64,000 bases of DNA from positions 1 through 64,000 of the forward strand of contig NZ_QSBV01000008.1 in NCBI RefSeq assembly GCF_003465825.1, written 5' to 3'. Position 1 is the stretch's first letter; each line of letters starts with the position of its first letter. The position numbers and the translations under genes were made by a program. Positions 16,069 to 23,224 of the stretch are shown in pieces. Under the pieces are notes generated by a model, which saw only the letters and a list, made by a program, of their open reading frames with translations, had not been told where the DNA came from and ran no database searches. The stretch is from Collinsella sp. AF02-46-1. Its GTDB lineage: Bacteria; Actinomycetota; Coriobacteriia; Coriobacteriales; Coriobacteriaceae.

Positions 16069-17841
16069 TTACGAACGTTTGCGACTCGCCAGGGCGCCTG
16101 CGGCGATGGCGGCTGTTCCCGCAAGGGCGGCTGCCACGATGGCTGCGTTCGAGGTGTCGCCGGTTGCCGCGAGCTTGCCGACGGTCTTGGCTCCCTTGGC
16201 TGCAACTGCAACGGTCTTGGTTGTCTTCGTGCCCTCGGACTTGGAACCCTCGGGCTTGGTCTTGCCGTGCTTTTCCTCGGGCTTGGTCTCCTCGGGAGGC
16301 ACGATGACCGTGCTCTTGGCGACAGCGGCGTCATAGGGGGAGTCAATCGTGGCATCGCCCGTGCCAATGGTCTGCCCCGCCTCGTAGACGATGCCGTCGC
16401 TGAGCTCTTCCTTGTTGCGATAGTCAATGACTTTGCCGCCTGCAGGCGTCTGGATGATGGCGTCCTTGATTTCGATGGTGCCGATCGCCTTGCCGTCCGC
16501 GCTCATGGCAAGGGCGAAGATAGCCGCCGTGTCTCCCTCGGCCGTGACCTTGCTGCGGACGATCGAGATGGTCGCGGGCGTGATGCCCTTCTCGGTCTGC
16601 GCGAAGATGCCGATGTTCAGGCCCTCGGACTCAGGGATGATTTCGTCGTTTTGGTCTCCACTGTAGTGGTCGGGGCCGTCGCCGCCGGTCTCGGCATAGC
16701 GGGCTATGGCCTTGACAACGGAGTCGCTGATGTAGATATGGCCACCCGCTTCGTCGGAGTAGAAATTACTGGTGGAGATTGCAACCGAGAACCTGCCTTC
16801 TGCGAGCGCATCCACAGTCGAGCCGTTCTTGATGACGATGTTGTCCTCATCGGTGAAGAGTGCGCTGGCTTCCCCGCCATCTGAGCTTGCGCGGACCGTC
16901 ACGGTCGCGCCATCGAGCGTGATGCCCTTGTAGACATAGATGCCATACCCAACGCCACTTGCGTTGAGGGAAGCGTTCGTGACCGTGAGGCTGTTTTTAC
17001 CGTCGATGGCGGCGTCTTCCTCGGAGCTTGCCTTGACCTGGCTGCCACCCGAGATCTCGATGTTGCCGTCGGCCCAAATCGCATTGTCTTTGGTAGAGCT
17101 TGCCTCTACCTTGCCGCCGCCCTTTATGATGAGGTTCTCGTTAGCATCGATACCCTGATCCTCGGTGGCCTTGGCGGTGACGGTTCCGCTGTTGTCGATC
17201 GTGATGTTGCCGTCGGCCCTGATGCCATCCGAATCGCCCGTGGCGTTAACGTTTCCCGAGCCCTTGATGGTGACATCGCCCCCGGCATCGATGGCATCGT
17301 GCTCGGTGCTCGTGGCGTTGACAGTGCCAGCGCCGTCGATGTTGATGTTGCCGACGGAAGTGATGGCGTCACGAGAAGATGTCACGTTGAGCGTGCTGGA
17401 CGCGTCGCCCTGAATATTAAGCTCGGCGTTCTCGTTCGCGCCATCCTTAACCTTGATGCCGCGGCCGTTGTCGTTAGTGACGGTGTTGTTGCCCTCGTAG
17501 CTCACGTTGAGCTTGCCCGCTGCCTCGATCGCGCCGCCGTTATAGCCGTTGAGCTTCATGTCGTCGGCGCCGTCCCAGCTCCAGGTGCCGGCGGCGTCGC
17601 CCGCCGCGGTGCCGGCGTTGTATTGGGTGCCGCCGACGTCCACCCACTCGGCCGCGAGCGAGACGCTCGGCATGAGCAGCGAACTTACCGTGAGCGCGCA
17701 TACGGCGCCTACAACGATGCGGCGTGTCACGCGGCGCCAGCTGCCGTGTGCGAGCAGCGTGCGACGGCGCACGTCGGGCTCGACAAAATGGGCTCCAGAG
17801 GTTTTGTCATTGCGCTTGGGGGTCGTGAACAAGGCGGCCAT
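16069..17841 (-). CDS. LAATG-anchored beta-helix surface protein (copy B)
   Basis: A 590-residue paralogue of the protein at 14079-15797 with a nearly identical signal-peptide region, the same repeat body and the same C-terminal LAATGD, hydrophobic stretch and SRKRS. The body again suggests a parallel beta-helix that could bind polysaccharide on the cell surface. Compared with copy A it has one additional repeat unit of about 24 residues (around NAIWADGNIEISGGSQ) and a shorter Lys/Glu linker. ATG 17841 lies ahead of the conserved MAALFTTPKRND start with GGGAG upstream. It follows the purine permease and its terminator, so it probably has its own promoter. Confidence 0.8.
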   Translation of the reverse strand: MAALFTTPKRNDKTSGAHFVEPDVRRRTLLAHGSWRRVTRRIVVGAVCALTVSSLLMPSVSLAAEWVDVGGTQYNAGTAAGDAAGTWSWDGADDMKLNGYNGGAIEAAGKLNVSYEGNNTVTNDNGRGIKVKDGANENAELNIQGDASSTLNVTSSRDAITSVGNINIDGAGTVNATSTEHDAIDAGGDVTIKGSGNVNATGDSDGIRADGNITIDNSGTVTAKATEDQGIDANENLIIKGGGKVEASSTKDNAIWADGNIEISGGSQVKASSEEDAAIDGKNSLTVTNASLNASGVGYGIYVYKGITLDGATVTVRASSDGGEASALFTDEDNIVIKNGSTVDALAEGRFSVAISTSNFYSDEAGGHIYISDSVVKAIARYAETGGDGPDHYSGDQNDEIIPESEGLNIGIFAQTEKGITPATISIVRSKVTAEGDTAAIFALAMSADGKAIGTIEIKDAIIQTPAGGKVIDYRNKEELSDGIVYEAGQTIGTGDATIDSPYDAAVAKSTVIVPPEETKPEEKHGKTKPEGSKSEGTKTTKTVAVAAKGAKTVGKLAATGDTSNAAIVAAALAGTAAIAAGALASRKRS

Positions 17842-17899
17842 GGTTACTCCCATCCTCATAGGGCCTATGCGATTACGCCCAGCATATCTGCAGGATGTA

Positions 17900-17914
17900 G
17901 CCGGCGGTAGTGCC
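17900..17914 (-). promoter_or_regulatory. conserved upstream block of surface-protein gene B
   Basis: GGCACTACCGCCGGC on the minus strand, the counterpart of 15856-15870. Both lie between the permease-type terminator and the start codon, so promoter or leader function is plausible. Confidence 0.35.
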
Positions 17915-17987
17915 GTTTGGAGAGCAAAACGTCCAAAACTTGCGAAGCAATACATCGCGCGTCCGTGTGGCGCCTGGCTTTAAAAGC

Positions 17988-18022
17988 AAAGCGCGGAGCC
18001 GCTCGATGCGACTCCGCGCTTT
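17988..18022 (-). terminator. terminator of the purine permease gene
   Basis: An 11-bp perfect stem AAAGCGCGGAG / CTCCGCGCTTT with a 13-base loop, followed on the minus strand by GCTTTTA. It lies 27 bases past the permease stop. Confidence 0.7.
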
Positions 18023-18048
18023 GCTGTTTGGTATTGCGAATCTTGCGC

Positions 18049-19362
18049 CTACGCTACAAAGAAGTAGACGAGGAAGGCAAGGGCTGCGATCCACATGAGC
18101 GGCTTGATCTTGGATGCCTCGCCCTTAAAGAGCGCGACGACCACGTAGGCGATAAAGCCCAGACCAATGCCGGCAGAGATGGAGTAGGTGAAGGGCACGC
18201 CGGCGACAATCATGAACGCCGGGAAGCCCTGCGACACGTCGGACCAGTCGATCTCGGAGGCCTCGCTCATCATGAGGTAGCCGACGTAGACCAGAGCACC
18301 GCAGGTGGCGGCGCTGGAAACGATGGTGACGATGGGGGAGAAGAACGCGGCGAGAATGAACAGCACGCCGGTGGTGACGGAGGTGAGGCCCGTGCGGCCA
18401 CCGTCGGCAGCGCCAGAGGTGGACTCGACGAAGGTGGTGATGGAGGAGACGCCCATAAAGCCACCGGCAGCAGCGGCCACGGAGTCGACGACCAGGATGG
18501 GACGGATGTCCTCGACATTGCCGTCCTCGGTCAAGAACTCGCCCTGCTTGGCGACGGCCATCGCGGTGCCCATGGTGTCGAAGAAGTCGCTCATGAGCAG
18601 CGAGAAGGCAACGACGAGCAGCATCGGGTCGGTCAGGACCTTCACGATGGCAAGGTTGCCGTCGGCAGTGCTGGCAAACGGGGCGCCGAAGGTCGAGAAG
18701 TCGAGCGGTGCGATGAGGCCCTCGGGCGCATGGGTGACGCCCAGCGGGATTCCGGCGATAACGGCGACGATGATGCCGATGAGCAGCGAGCCCGGCACGT
18801 TGCGGGAAGCCAGGGCAACCGTCACGACGATGGAGATGATGCCGACGATAAAGGTGGGGGAGGCGATGTCGCCCAGGCCGACGAGCGTACCGGCGCCAGC
18901 GGTGATGATGCCGGCGTCGCACAGGCCGATCATGGCGATAAACAGGCCCAGACCCACCGAGATGGCGTGGCGCAGGACCACGGGGATGGCGTCCATGATG
19001 GCCTCGCGCAGGCCGCAAAGGACGAGCAGCAAGATGACGATACCCTCGAGGAAGATAACGCTCATGGCGACGTGCCAGTCACCGCCGCACATGGTGGTGG
19101 TGATGCCCGCGATCATGGCGTTGATGCCCAGGCCTGAAGCGCAGGCGAGCGGGCGGTTTGCGAAGATGCCCATGCAGATGGTCATGATGCCGGCGCCCAG
19201 GCAGGTGGCGCAGGCGAGCGCTCCCGCATCAATACCAGCGCCCGAGAGCACTGCGGGGTTGACGGCGATGATGTAGGCCATCGCCAGGAATGTTGTCAGT
19301 CCAGCGCGAAGTTCGGTCCCGATTGTGGACTTGCGCTCACTGACGTGAAAAAGTTCGTCCAT
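18049..19362 (-). CDS. guanine/hypoxanthine permease (AzgA/PbuG type, NCS2)
   Basis: A 437-residue multi-pass membrane transporter. The N-terminus STIGTELRAGLTTFLAMAYI is the hallmark of the AzgA/PbuG/GhxP purine permeases, followed by NPAVLSGAG, GLGINAMIA (family: GLGxNAxF) and DFFDTMGTAMAVAKQGE. It should take up hypoxanthine, guanine or adenine with protons. ATG 19362 has GGAAAGG upstream. Its last codons and terminator were copied by a tandem duplication and are found again at 15942-16047. It diverges from the deformylase-like gene to the right; I see no purine riboswitch between them. Confidence 0.88.
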   Translation of the reverse strand: MDELFHVSERKSTIGTELRAGLTTFLAMAYIIAVNPAVLSGAGIDAGALACATCLGAGIMTICMGIFANRPLACASGLGINAMIAGITTTMCGGDWHVAMSVIFLEGIVILLLVLCGLREAIMDAIPVVLRHAISVGLGLFIAMIGLCDAGIITAGAGTLVGLGDIASPTFIVGIISIVVTVALASRNVPGSLLIGIIVAVIAGIPLGVTHAPEGLIAPLDFSTFGAPFASTADGNLAIVKVLTDPMLLVVAFSLLMSDFFDTMGTAMAVAKQGEFLTEDGNVEDIRPILVVDSVAAAAGGFMGVSSITTFVESTSGAADGGRTGLTSVTTGVLFILAAFFSPIVTIVSSAATCGALVYVGYLMMSEASEIDWSDVSQGFPAFMIVAGVPFTYSISAGIGLGFIAYVVVALFKGEASKIKPLMWIAALAFLVYFFVA

Positions 19363-19555
19363 GCATACCCTTTCCTTGTTCGGCCCCGAGTTTAGGCCGA
19401 TTGACACGAACTCATTTACTATATCGCCTTTACAACCTTGCTGTTCCTCGCATGTTGATGTTCGGCGCTTTGTAACAGACGGACGGTATTTATCGCATGA
19501 AAATGTGTGGGTACCGTATACTTAAGCGGTTACAACGACCCCTATGGAGGAACGT

Positions 19556-19975
19556 ATGATTAAAGAGCTTTGCCACGACGAGGCTATCCTGTCCCAGCGT
19601 TGCGAGGTTGCGACCGTCGAGGACGAGTCGGTTGCTCAGGACCTGATCGATACCATCAAGTCGCTCGATGATGCCGGCTGCTTGGCCGCCAACCAGATCG
19701 GCGTTACCAAGAAGGTCTGCGTCTACCTGGACGACGCCGGCGAGCCCCACGTGCTCTACAACCCCCGTCTGGTGTTTGGCCTGGGCGCCAGCAAGATGGA
19801 GGAGAGCTGCCTGACGCACGAGGAGGTCACCAAGTCCACGCGCTATATCAAGTGCAAGGTTGCCTTTGACCAGATCGTCGATGGCAAGATGCGCGAGCGC
19901 AAGCAGGACTTTGTGGGCTTCGAGGCGCAGATGGTCCAGCATATGATCGACCACTGTCTTGGAAAGTTGGTCTAA
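19556..19975 (+). CDS. peptide-deformylase-like protein lacking the catalytic Glu
   Basis: A 139-residue deformylase fold. Motif 1 is GCLAANQIG (residues 41-49), motif 2 is ESCLT (83-87), which keeps the metal-binding Cys, and motif 3 is QHMIDH (128-133). The two metal-ligand His remain, but the catalytic Glu of HExxH is Met130. Active deformylases remove the N-formyl group from new proteins; this one may bind metal yet be inactive or have another role. GGAGG lies five bases before the ATG at 19556, and TATACT at 19517-19522 is a likely -10. A second deformylase with intact HEIDH is encoded at 24821-25231. Confidence 0.8.
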   Translation: MIKELCHDEAILSQRCEVATVEDESVAQDLIDTIKSLDDAGCLAANQIGVTKKVCVYLDDAGEPHVLYNPRLVFGLGASKMEESCLTHEEVTKSTRYIKCKVAFDQIVDGKMRERKQDFVGFEAQMVQHMIDHCLGKLV

Positions 19976-20106
19976 GGGGACCAAAGCACCGCACTTCGTC
20001 TCTTTTGGTCCGGGCGTGACATTGTTGTCATGTCCGGGCTTTTGTGTTTAGCGCCTTTTTGTTTGGTGACAATAACCTTAGCAGGACCGTAAAGCTAGGA
20101 GGCGCT

Positions 20107-21072
20107 ATGTGCACGAGCATTCGATTTACCGATAATTCTGGCCACATGTATCTGGGCCGCAACCTCGACTGGAGCTTTGACTACGGCCAACAGGTTCGCG
20201 TGATGCCGCGCGGGTTCCACATTCCGTATTCGTTTATCGACGATGCGTCGGCGGCACACGCGGTAATCGGCATGTGCATCGATTACAAGAACTATCCCAT
20301 GTTTTTCGACTGTGGTAACGATGCGGGTCTGGCTGTGGCGGGGCTCAACTTTCCCGGCTATGCCGAGTATGCCGAGGGCCCTGTCGACGGCAAGAACAAT
20401 ATCGCGGCCTATGAGTTTCCCCTGTGGGTGGCAGCGACGTTCTCGACGGTCGATGAGGTCGAGGCCGCGCTGCGCGACACGGTGATTGTCGCCAAATCTG
20501 CCGGAGAGGGGCTGGGCGTGTCGCTGCTCCATTGGATTATCGGCGACAGCCAGCGCAGCATCGTGGTCGAGATGATGGCTGACGGCCTGCATGTATACGA
20601 CGATCCGGTCGACACCCTTGCCAACCAGCCGACCTTCCCGTGGCACATGGAAAACCTGCGCACCTATATCACCGCCACAAGCGATTTTCCGCAGACGGCG
20701 ACATGGCGTGGCGCCGAGCTTAAGCCCTATGGAGCCGGTGCCGGCATGCGCGGCATTCCGGGCGATTGCTATTCGCCGAGCCGTTTTGTAAAGGCGGCGT
20801 ACCTCAATGCCAATTACCCGCAAAAGGAGAGCGAGACCGAAAACGTCGTTCGCATGTTCCGCTCGCTCGAGGGCGTGGTGATGATTGAGGGGGCGTCCAG
20901 GATGGGCGATGGCAAGTTCGAGAAGACTATCTATACCGGATGCTTTAGCGCGCGCACGGGCAATTATTACTACGCGATGTATGGGGATCCGTCGATTCGT
21001 TACGTGAGCCTGATGGATGCCGAGGGCGCGAGCCCCGATAGGCTCGTGGTTCCCGAGCCGCGTCGTTCGTAG
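20107..21072 (+). CDS. choloylglycine hydrolase family protein, likely bile salt hydrolase
   Basis: A 321-residue Ntn-hydrolase. After Met removal Cys2 becomes the N-terminal nucleophile, which fixes the start at 20107 (AGGAGG upstream). The other family residues are present: Arg18 and Asp21 in RNLDWS, Asn79 in GLNFPG, Asn171 in ANQPTF and Arg224 in SPSRFV. Bile salt hydrolases free the amino acid from glyco- or tauro-conjugated bile acids; penicillin V acylases share the fold. The Asn-x-Pro-Thr-Phe loop and the gut-type setting favour bile salts. There is no signal peptide, as is usual for bacterial enzymes of this type. Confidence 0.85.
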   Translation: MCTSIRFTDNSGHMYLGRNLDWSFDYGQQVRVMPRGFHIPYSFIDDASAAHAVIGMCIDYKNYPMFFDCGNDAGLAVAGLNFPGYAEYAEGPVDGKNNIAAYEFPLWVAATFSTVDEVEAALRDTVIVAKSAGEGLGVSLLHWIIGDSQRSIVVEMMADGLHVYDDPVDTLANQPTFPWHMENLRTYITATSDFPQTATWRGAELKPYGAGAGMRGIPGDCYSPSRFVKAAYLNANYPQKESETENVVRMFRSLEGVVMIEGASRMGDGKFEKTIYTGCFSARTGNYYYAMYGDPSIRYVSLMDAEGASPDRLVVPEPRRS

Positions 21073-21095
21073 CCCATAGCTTTACTGCAGTGCAA

Positions 21096-21131
21096 AGCGC
21101 CCCTGCATCTCCTGTGAGGTGCAGGGGCGCT
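21096..21131. terminator. hairpin between bile salt hydrolase and EamA genes
   Basis: A 12-bp perfect stem AGCGCCCCTGCA / TGCAGGGGCGCT with a 12-base loop between convergent genes. It has no T-tract, so terminator function rests on position and stem strength. Confidence 0.55.
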
Positions 21132-21170
21132 GCGACCTGGGCTTTATCCCGCATGCGCCCCGAGAAAATG
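21128..21170 (+). pseudogene. 43-bp relic of a LysR gene
   Basis: This stretch matches 22628-22670, inside the LysR gene 1.5 kb away, at 39 of 43 positions by eye, in the same orientation. There it encodes RCDLGFIPREPREN. Here there is no surrounding open frame. It looks like the remains of a second LysR gene or a partial duplication, ending just before the EamA stop. Confidence 0.65.
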
Positions 21171-21174
21171 TCCC

Positions 21175-22086
21175 TTAAGCGCGTGCTGTCTGGGCGATGC
21201 CAGCCTTGGCGTTTGCGCGTTTGCCGGCGAGTTCGCAAAAAATCGCGCCGCCGATGATAAGCGCGGCACCCATCAGGCGGACCGGTGTTATGGCTTCGCC
21301 CAAAAGGACGGCCGAGAACACGACGGCCGAAAGCGGCTCGAGGTAGCCGACGACCGCGACGGTCTGGACGGGCAGCTTGGCGACGGCACTAAAGTAGAGC
21401 AGGCAACCGATGCCGGTGTTGACGACGCCGAGCATGACGACGGCGCGCCAATCAATACTGGCGGCGACGCCGGCGGACAGGAATGAGGGAGCGCCCTGCG
21501 TGATGAGCGTGAGGACCAGCGCGGTCACAAAGGCGGCGCTCACCTGGAGCGTGGAGTTCTCGAGGCCTTCGATGTGTGGCGCACCCTTGCTAGCGATGAC
21601 CATCAGCGCATAGCAAAATGCCGAGGCGATACCGCAGACGATACCCGCAATGGGCATATTGCCGCCTAGACCTTGTGCTGCAATGAGAAAAGCACCGCAA
21701 GCAACGGCGATAAAGCCGGCGATTTTGCCGCCGGTCAGTTTTTCGCTAAAGATAAACGGCGAGAGTGCCATGACGATGATGGGGCCGCAGTAGTACAGCA
21801 GGGAGGATACGCCGACGCCGATCGTCTGGTAGGCGCGGAACAGAAAAATCCAGCTGGCGCCCAGCGCGGCTCCCGAGAGGAGGAGGGCTGCGGCTTCGCG
21901 GGGGCGAGACGGCGCCTGCAACTTATGGCGTTGGGTGATGACGAGGATGATGACAAGCGAAAGTGCGCCCAAAAACGTGCGCAGGAGCACGATATCGGAG
22001 CTGGGCAGCGCGATGGCAGCGGCGATGATGCCGTTGGAGCCAAACAATAGCAATGCTGCTAGGTACGTAAACAGTCCGTTGTTCAT
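21175..22086 (-). CDS. EamA/DMT family transporter
   Basis: A 303-residue membrane protein with about ten hydrophobic segments arranged as two EamA repeats. Each repeat carries the usual late motif: SSLLYYCGPIIVMALSPFIF in the first half and AVVGYLEPLSAVVFSAVLLG in the second. DMT transporters of this kind usually export amino acids or other metabolites. It is divergent from a LysR gene with a perfect dyad between them (GTTCAC-N5-GTGAAC), so the regulator probably controls this exporter. The substrate is unknown. Confidence 0.85.
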   Translation of the reverse strand: MNNGLFTYLAALLLFGSNGIIAAAIALPSSDIVLLRTFLGALSLVIILVITQRHKLQAPSRPREAAALLLSGAALGASWIFLFRAYQTIGVGVSSLLYYCGPIIVMALSPFIFSEKLTGGKIAGFIAVACGAFLIAAQGLGGNMPIAGIVCGIASAFCYALMVIASKGAPHIEGLENSTLQVSAAFVTALVLTLITQGAPSFLSAGVAASIDWRAVVMLGVVNTGIGCLLYFSAVAKLPVQTVAVVGYLEPLSAVVFSAVLLGEAITPVRLMGAALIIGGAIFCELAGKRANAKAGIAQTARA

Positions 22087-22115
22087 GCGCTGACATCCCC
22101 TCTATATCCGAGCAT

Positions 22116-22132
22116 GTTCACTATGGGTGAAC
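22116..22132. promoter_or_regulatory. LysR operator dyad in divergent promoter region
   Basis: GTTCAC and GTGAAC flank a five-base spacer, giving a perfect dyad with the TTCAC-N5-GTGAA core (T-N11-A class) typical of LysR boxes. It lies between the divergent EamA and LysR genes, 22 bases upstream of a consensus -10 element. Confidence 0.6.
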
Positions 22133-22153
22133 TGGCTTTAGAAGAAAAGCGAA

Positions 22154-22159
22154 TATAAT
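22154..22159 (+). promoter_or_regulatory. -10 element of the LysR gene
   Basis: A perfect TATAAT. No good -35 is found at the usual distance, where the operator dyad lies instead, which fits a regulator-dependent or autoregulated promoter. Confidence 0.45.
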
Positions 22160-22204
22160 GCATGGATAACATGACAAAAACTCATGCAAAGGTGGGGACG
22201 TGCC

Positions 22205-23062
22205 GTGGAGACCAATATTCAAAAGATGCAGGTGCTGCTCGAGACCGTGCGCGCCGGCAGTTTTACGCGCGCTGCCGAGCGCCTGAGCTATTCGCAGTCG
22301 GGCGTGAGCCGTATGGTGGCCGATCTTGAGGCCGACTGGGGTTTTAAGGTGCTCGACCGCAGTCGCGAGGGCGTGGCTCTTTCTGCCGACGGGCGGCAGG
22401 TCATGCCGGCTGTCGAGGCGCTCTGCGAGGAATTCACTCGCTTGCAGCGACGGGTGGATGAGATGCGTGGACTCATGCGCGGCAAAATCTGCATCGGTAC
22501 GTTTTCGAGCGTGGCGACCCACGTGCTGCCGCCGGTGATTGCGCGCTTTCGCGCCGATCATCCGGATGTCGATTACGAGCTGCTGATGGGTGATTACTCA
22601 GAGATTGAACAATGGGTGGCGGAAGGCCGCTGCGACCTGGGTTTTATCCCGCGTGAGCCCCGAGAAAACGGCATGGCATCGCGGTCTTTGGTGCGCGACG
22701 AGTTGATGGCGGTAGTGCCGGCAGATTCTTTGCTTGCCACGGCGGAGGTCGTTTCTCTTGCCGATTTAGCCAACGAGCAGTTTATTCTGCTAGAACGCGG
22801 CACCGATGACGAGATTACGCCGCTGTTCCGTCGGGCGGGGCTGACGGTGTGCTCCAAGCTGTCGACCTGGGATGATTATGCGATTATGGCTATGGTCGAG
22901 GACGGCCTGGGCGTTAGCATTCTTCCCGCGCTCATCTTGCGCCGTTGTCAGTTCGATGTTGCTGTGCGTTCGCTCGAGGGACATCCCCATCGGCAGATCA
23001 ACGCCATATATCGAACGGCCGATGTTTCGCTTGCCGCCGCCCGTTTTCTCGAATACCTCTAA
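22205..23062 (+). CDS. LysR-family transcriptional regulator
   Basis: A 285-residue LysR protein. The DNA-binding domain is at the N-terminus (MQVLLETVRAGSFTRAAERL and SQSGVSRMVADLEADWG), followed by an effector domain beginning around GKICIGTFSSVATHVLPPV. I prefer the GTG at 22205 with AGGTGGGG upstream; a longer frame reaches 22184. It is divergent from the EamA exporter gene, the classic arrangement for a regulator and its target. Part of this gene (22628-22670) recurs as an orphan fragment at 21128-21170. Confidence 0.85.
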   Translation: METNIQKMQVLLETVRAGSFTRAAERLSYSQSGVSRMVADLEADWGFKVLDRSREGVALSADGRQVMPAVEALCEEFTRLQRRVDEMRGLMRGKICIGTFSSVATHVLPPVIARFRADHPDVDYELLMGDYSEIEQWVAEGRCDLGFIPREPRENGMASRSLVRDELMAVVPADSLLATAEVVSLADLANEQFILLERGTDDEITPLFRRAGLTVCSKLSTWDDYAIMAMVEDGLGVSILPALILRRCQFDVAVRSLEGHPHRQINAIYRTADVSLAAARFLEYL

Positions 23063-23121
23063 ACGTGTACACGCCATTGTTTGCTTTGGGCAGATCTCGG
23101 AGTCCGATATATTTTCTTATG

Positions 23122-23206
23122 AAATTGAACTTTCGAATGAGGCGCCGCGTTATACTGCTTGCTAAATTGAACCATGGTTCAATTCGTGTTCTATAAATTG
23201 AACTTT
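23122..23206 (+). promoter_or_regulatory. autoregulatory operator array and promoter
   Basis: A perfect 20-bp palindrome, AATTGAACCATGGTTCAATT, is at 23165-23184. On either side lie identical half-sites AAATTGAACTTT at 23122-23133 and 23195-23206. TATACT at 23151-23156 is a good -10, so the first half-site covers the -35 region, the palindrome the start of transcription and the last half-site the leader. The next gene encodes an XRE domain, so autorepression is the natural reading. Confidence 0.75.
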
Positions 23207-23224
23207 GCCAGCAAGGAGGTTCTA

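Noticed and set aside
16002..16427. 141-codon open frame on the minus strand ending in the permease-tail sequence
   Set aside because: Most of it is an out-of-frame reading of surface gene B. Only its last codons are meaningful, as a permease relic.
19978..20011. Terminator after the deformylase-like gene
   Set aside because: GGACCAAA / TTTGGTCC can pair, but the loop is 17 bases and GC-rich sequence rather than a T-run follows.
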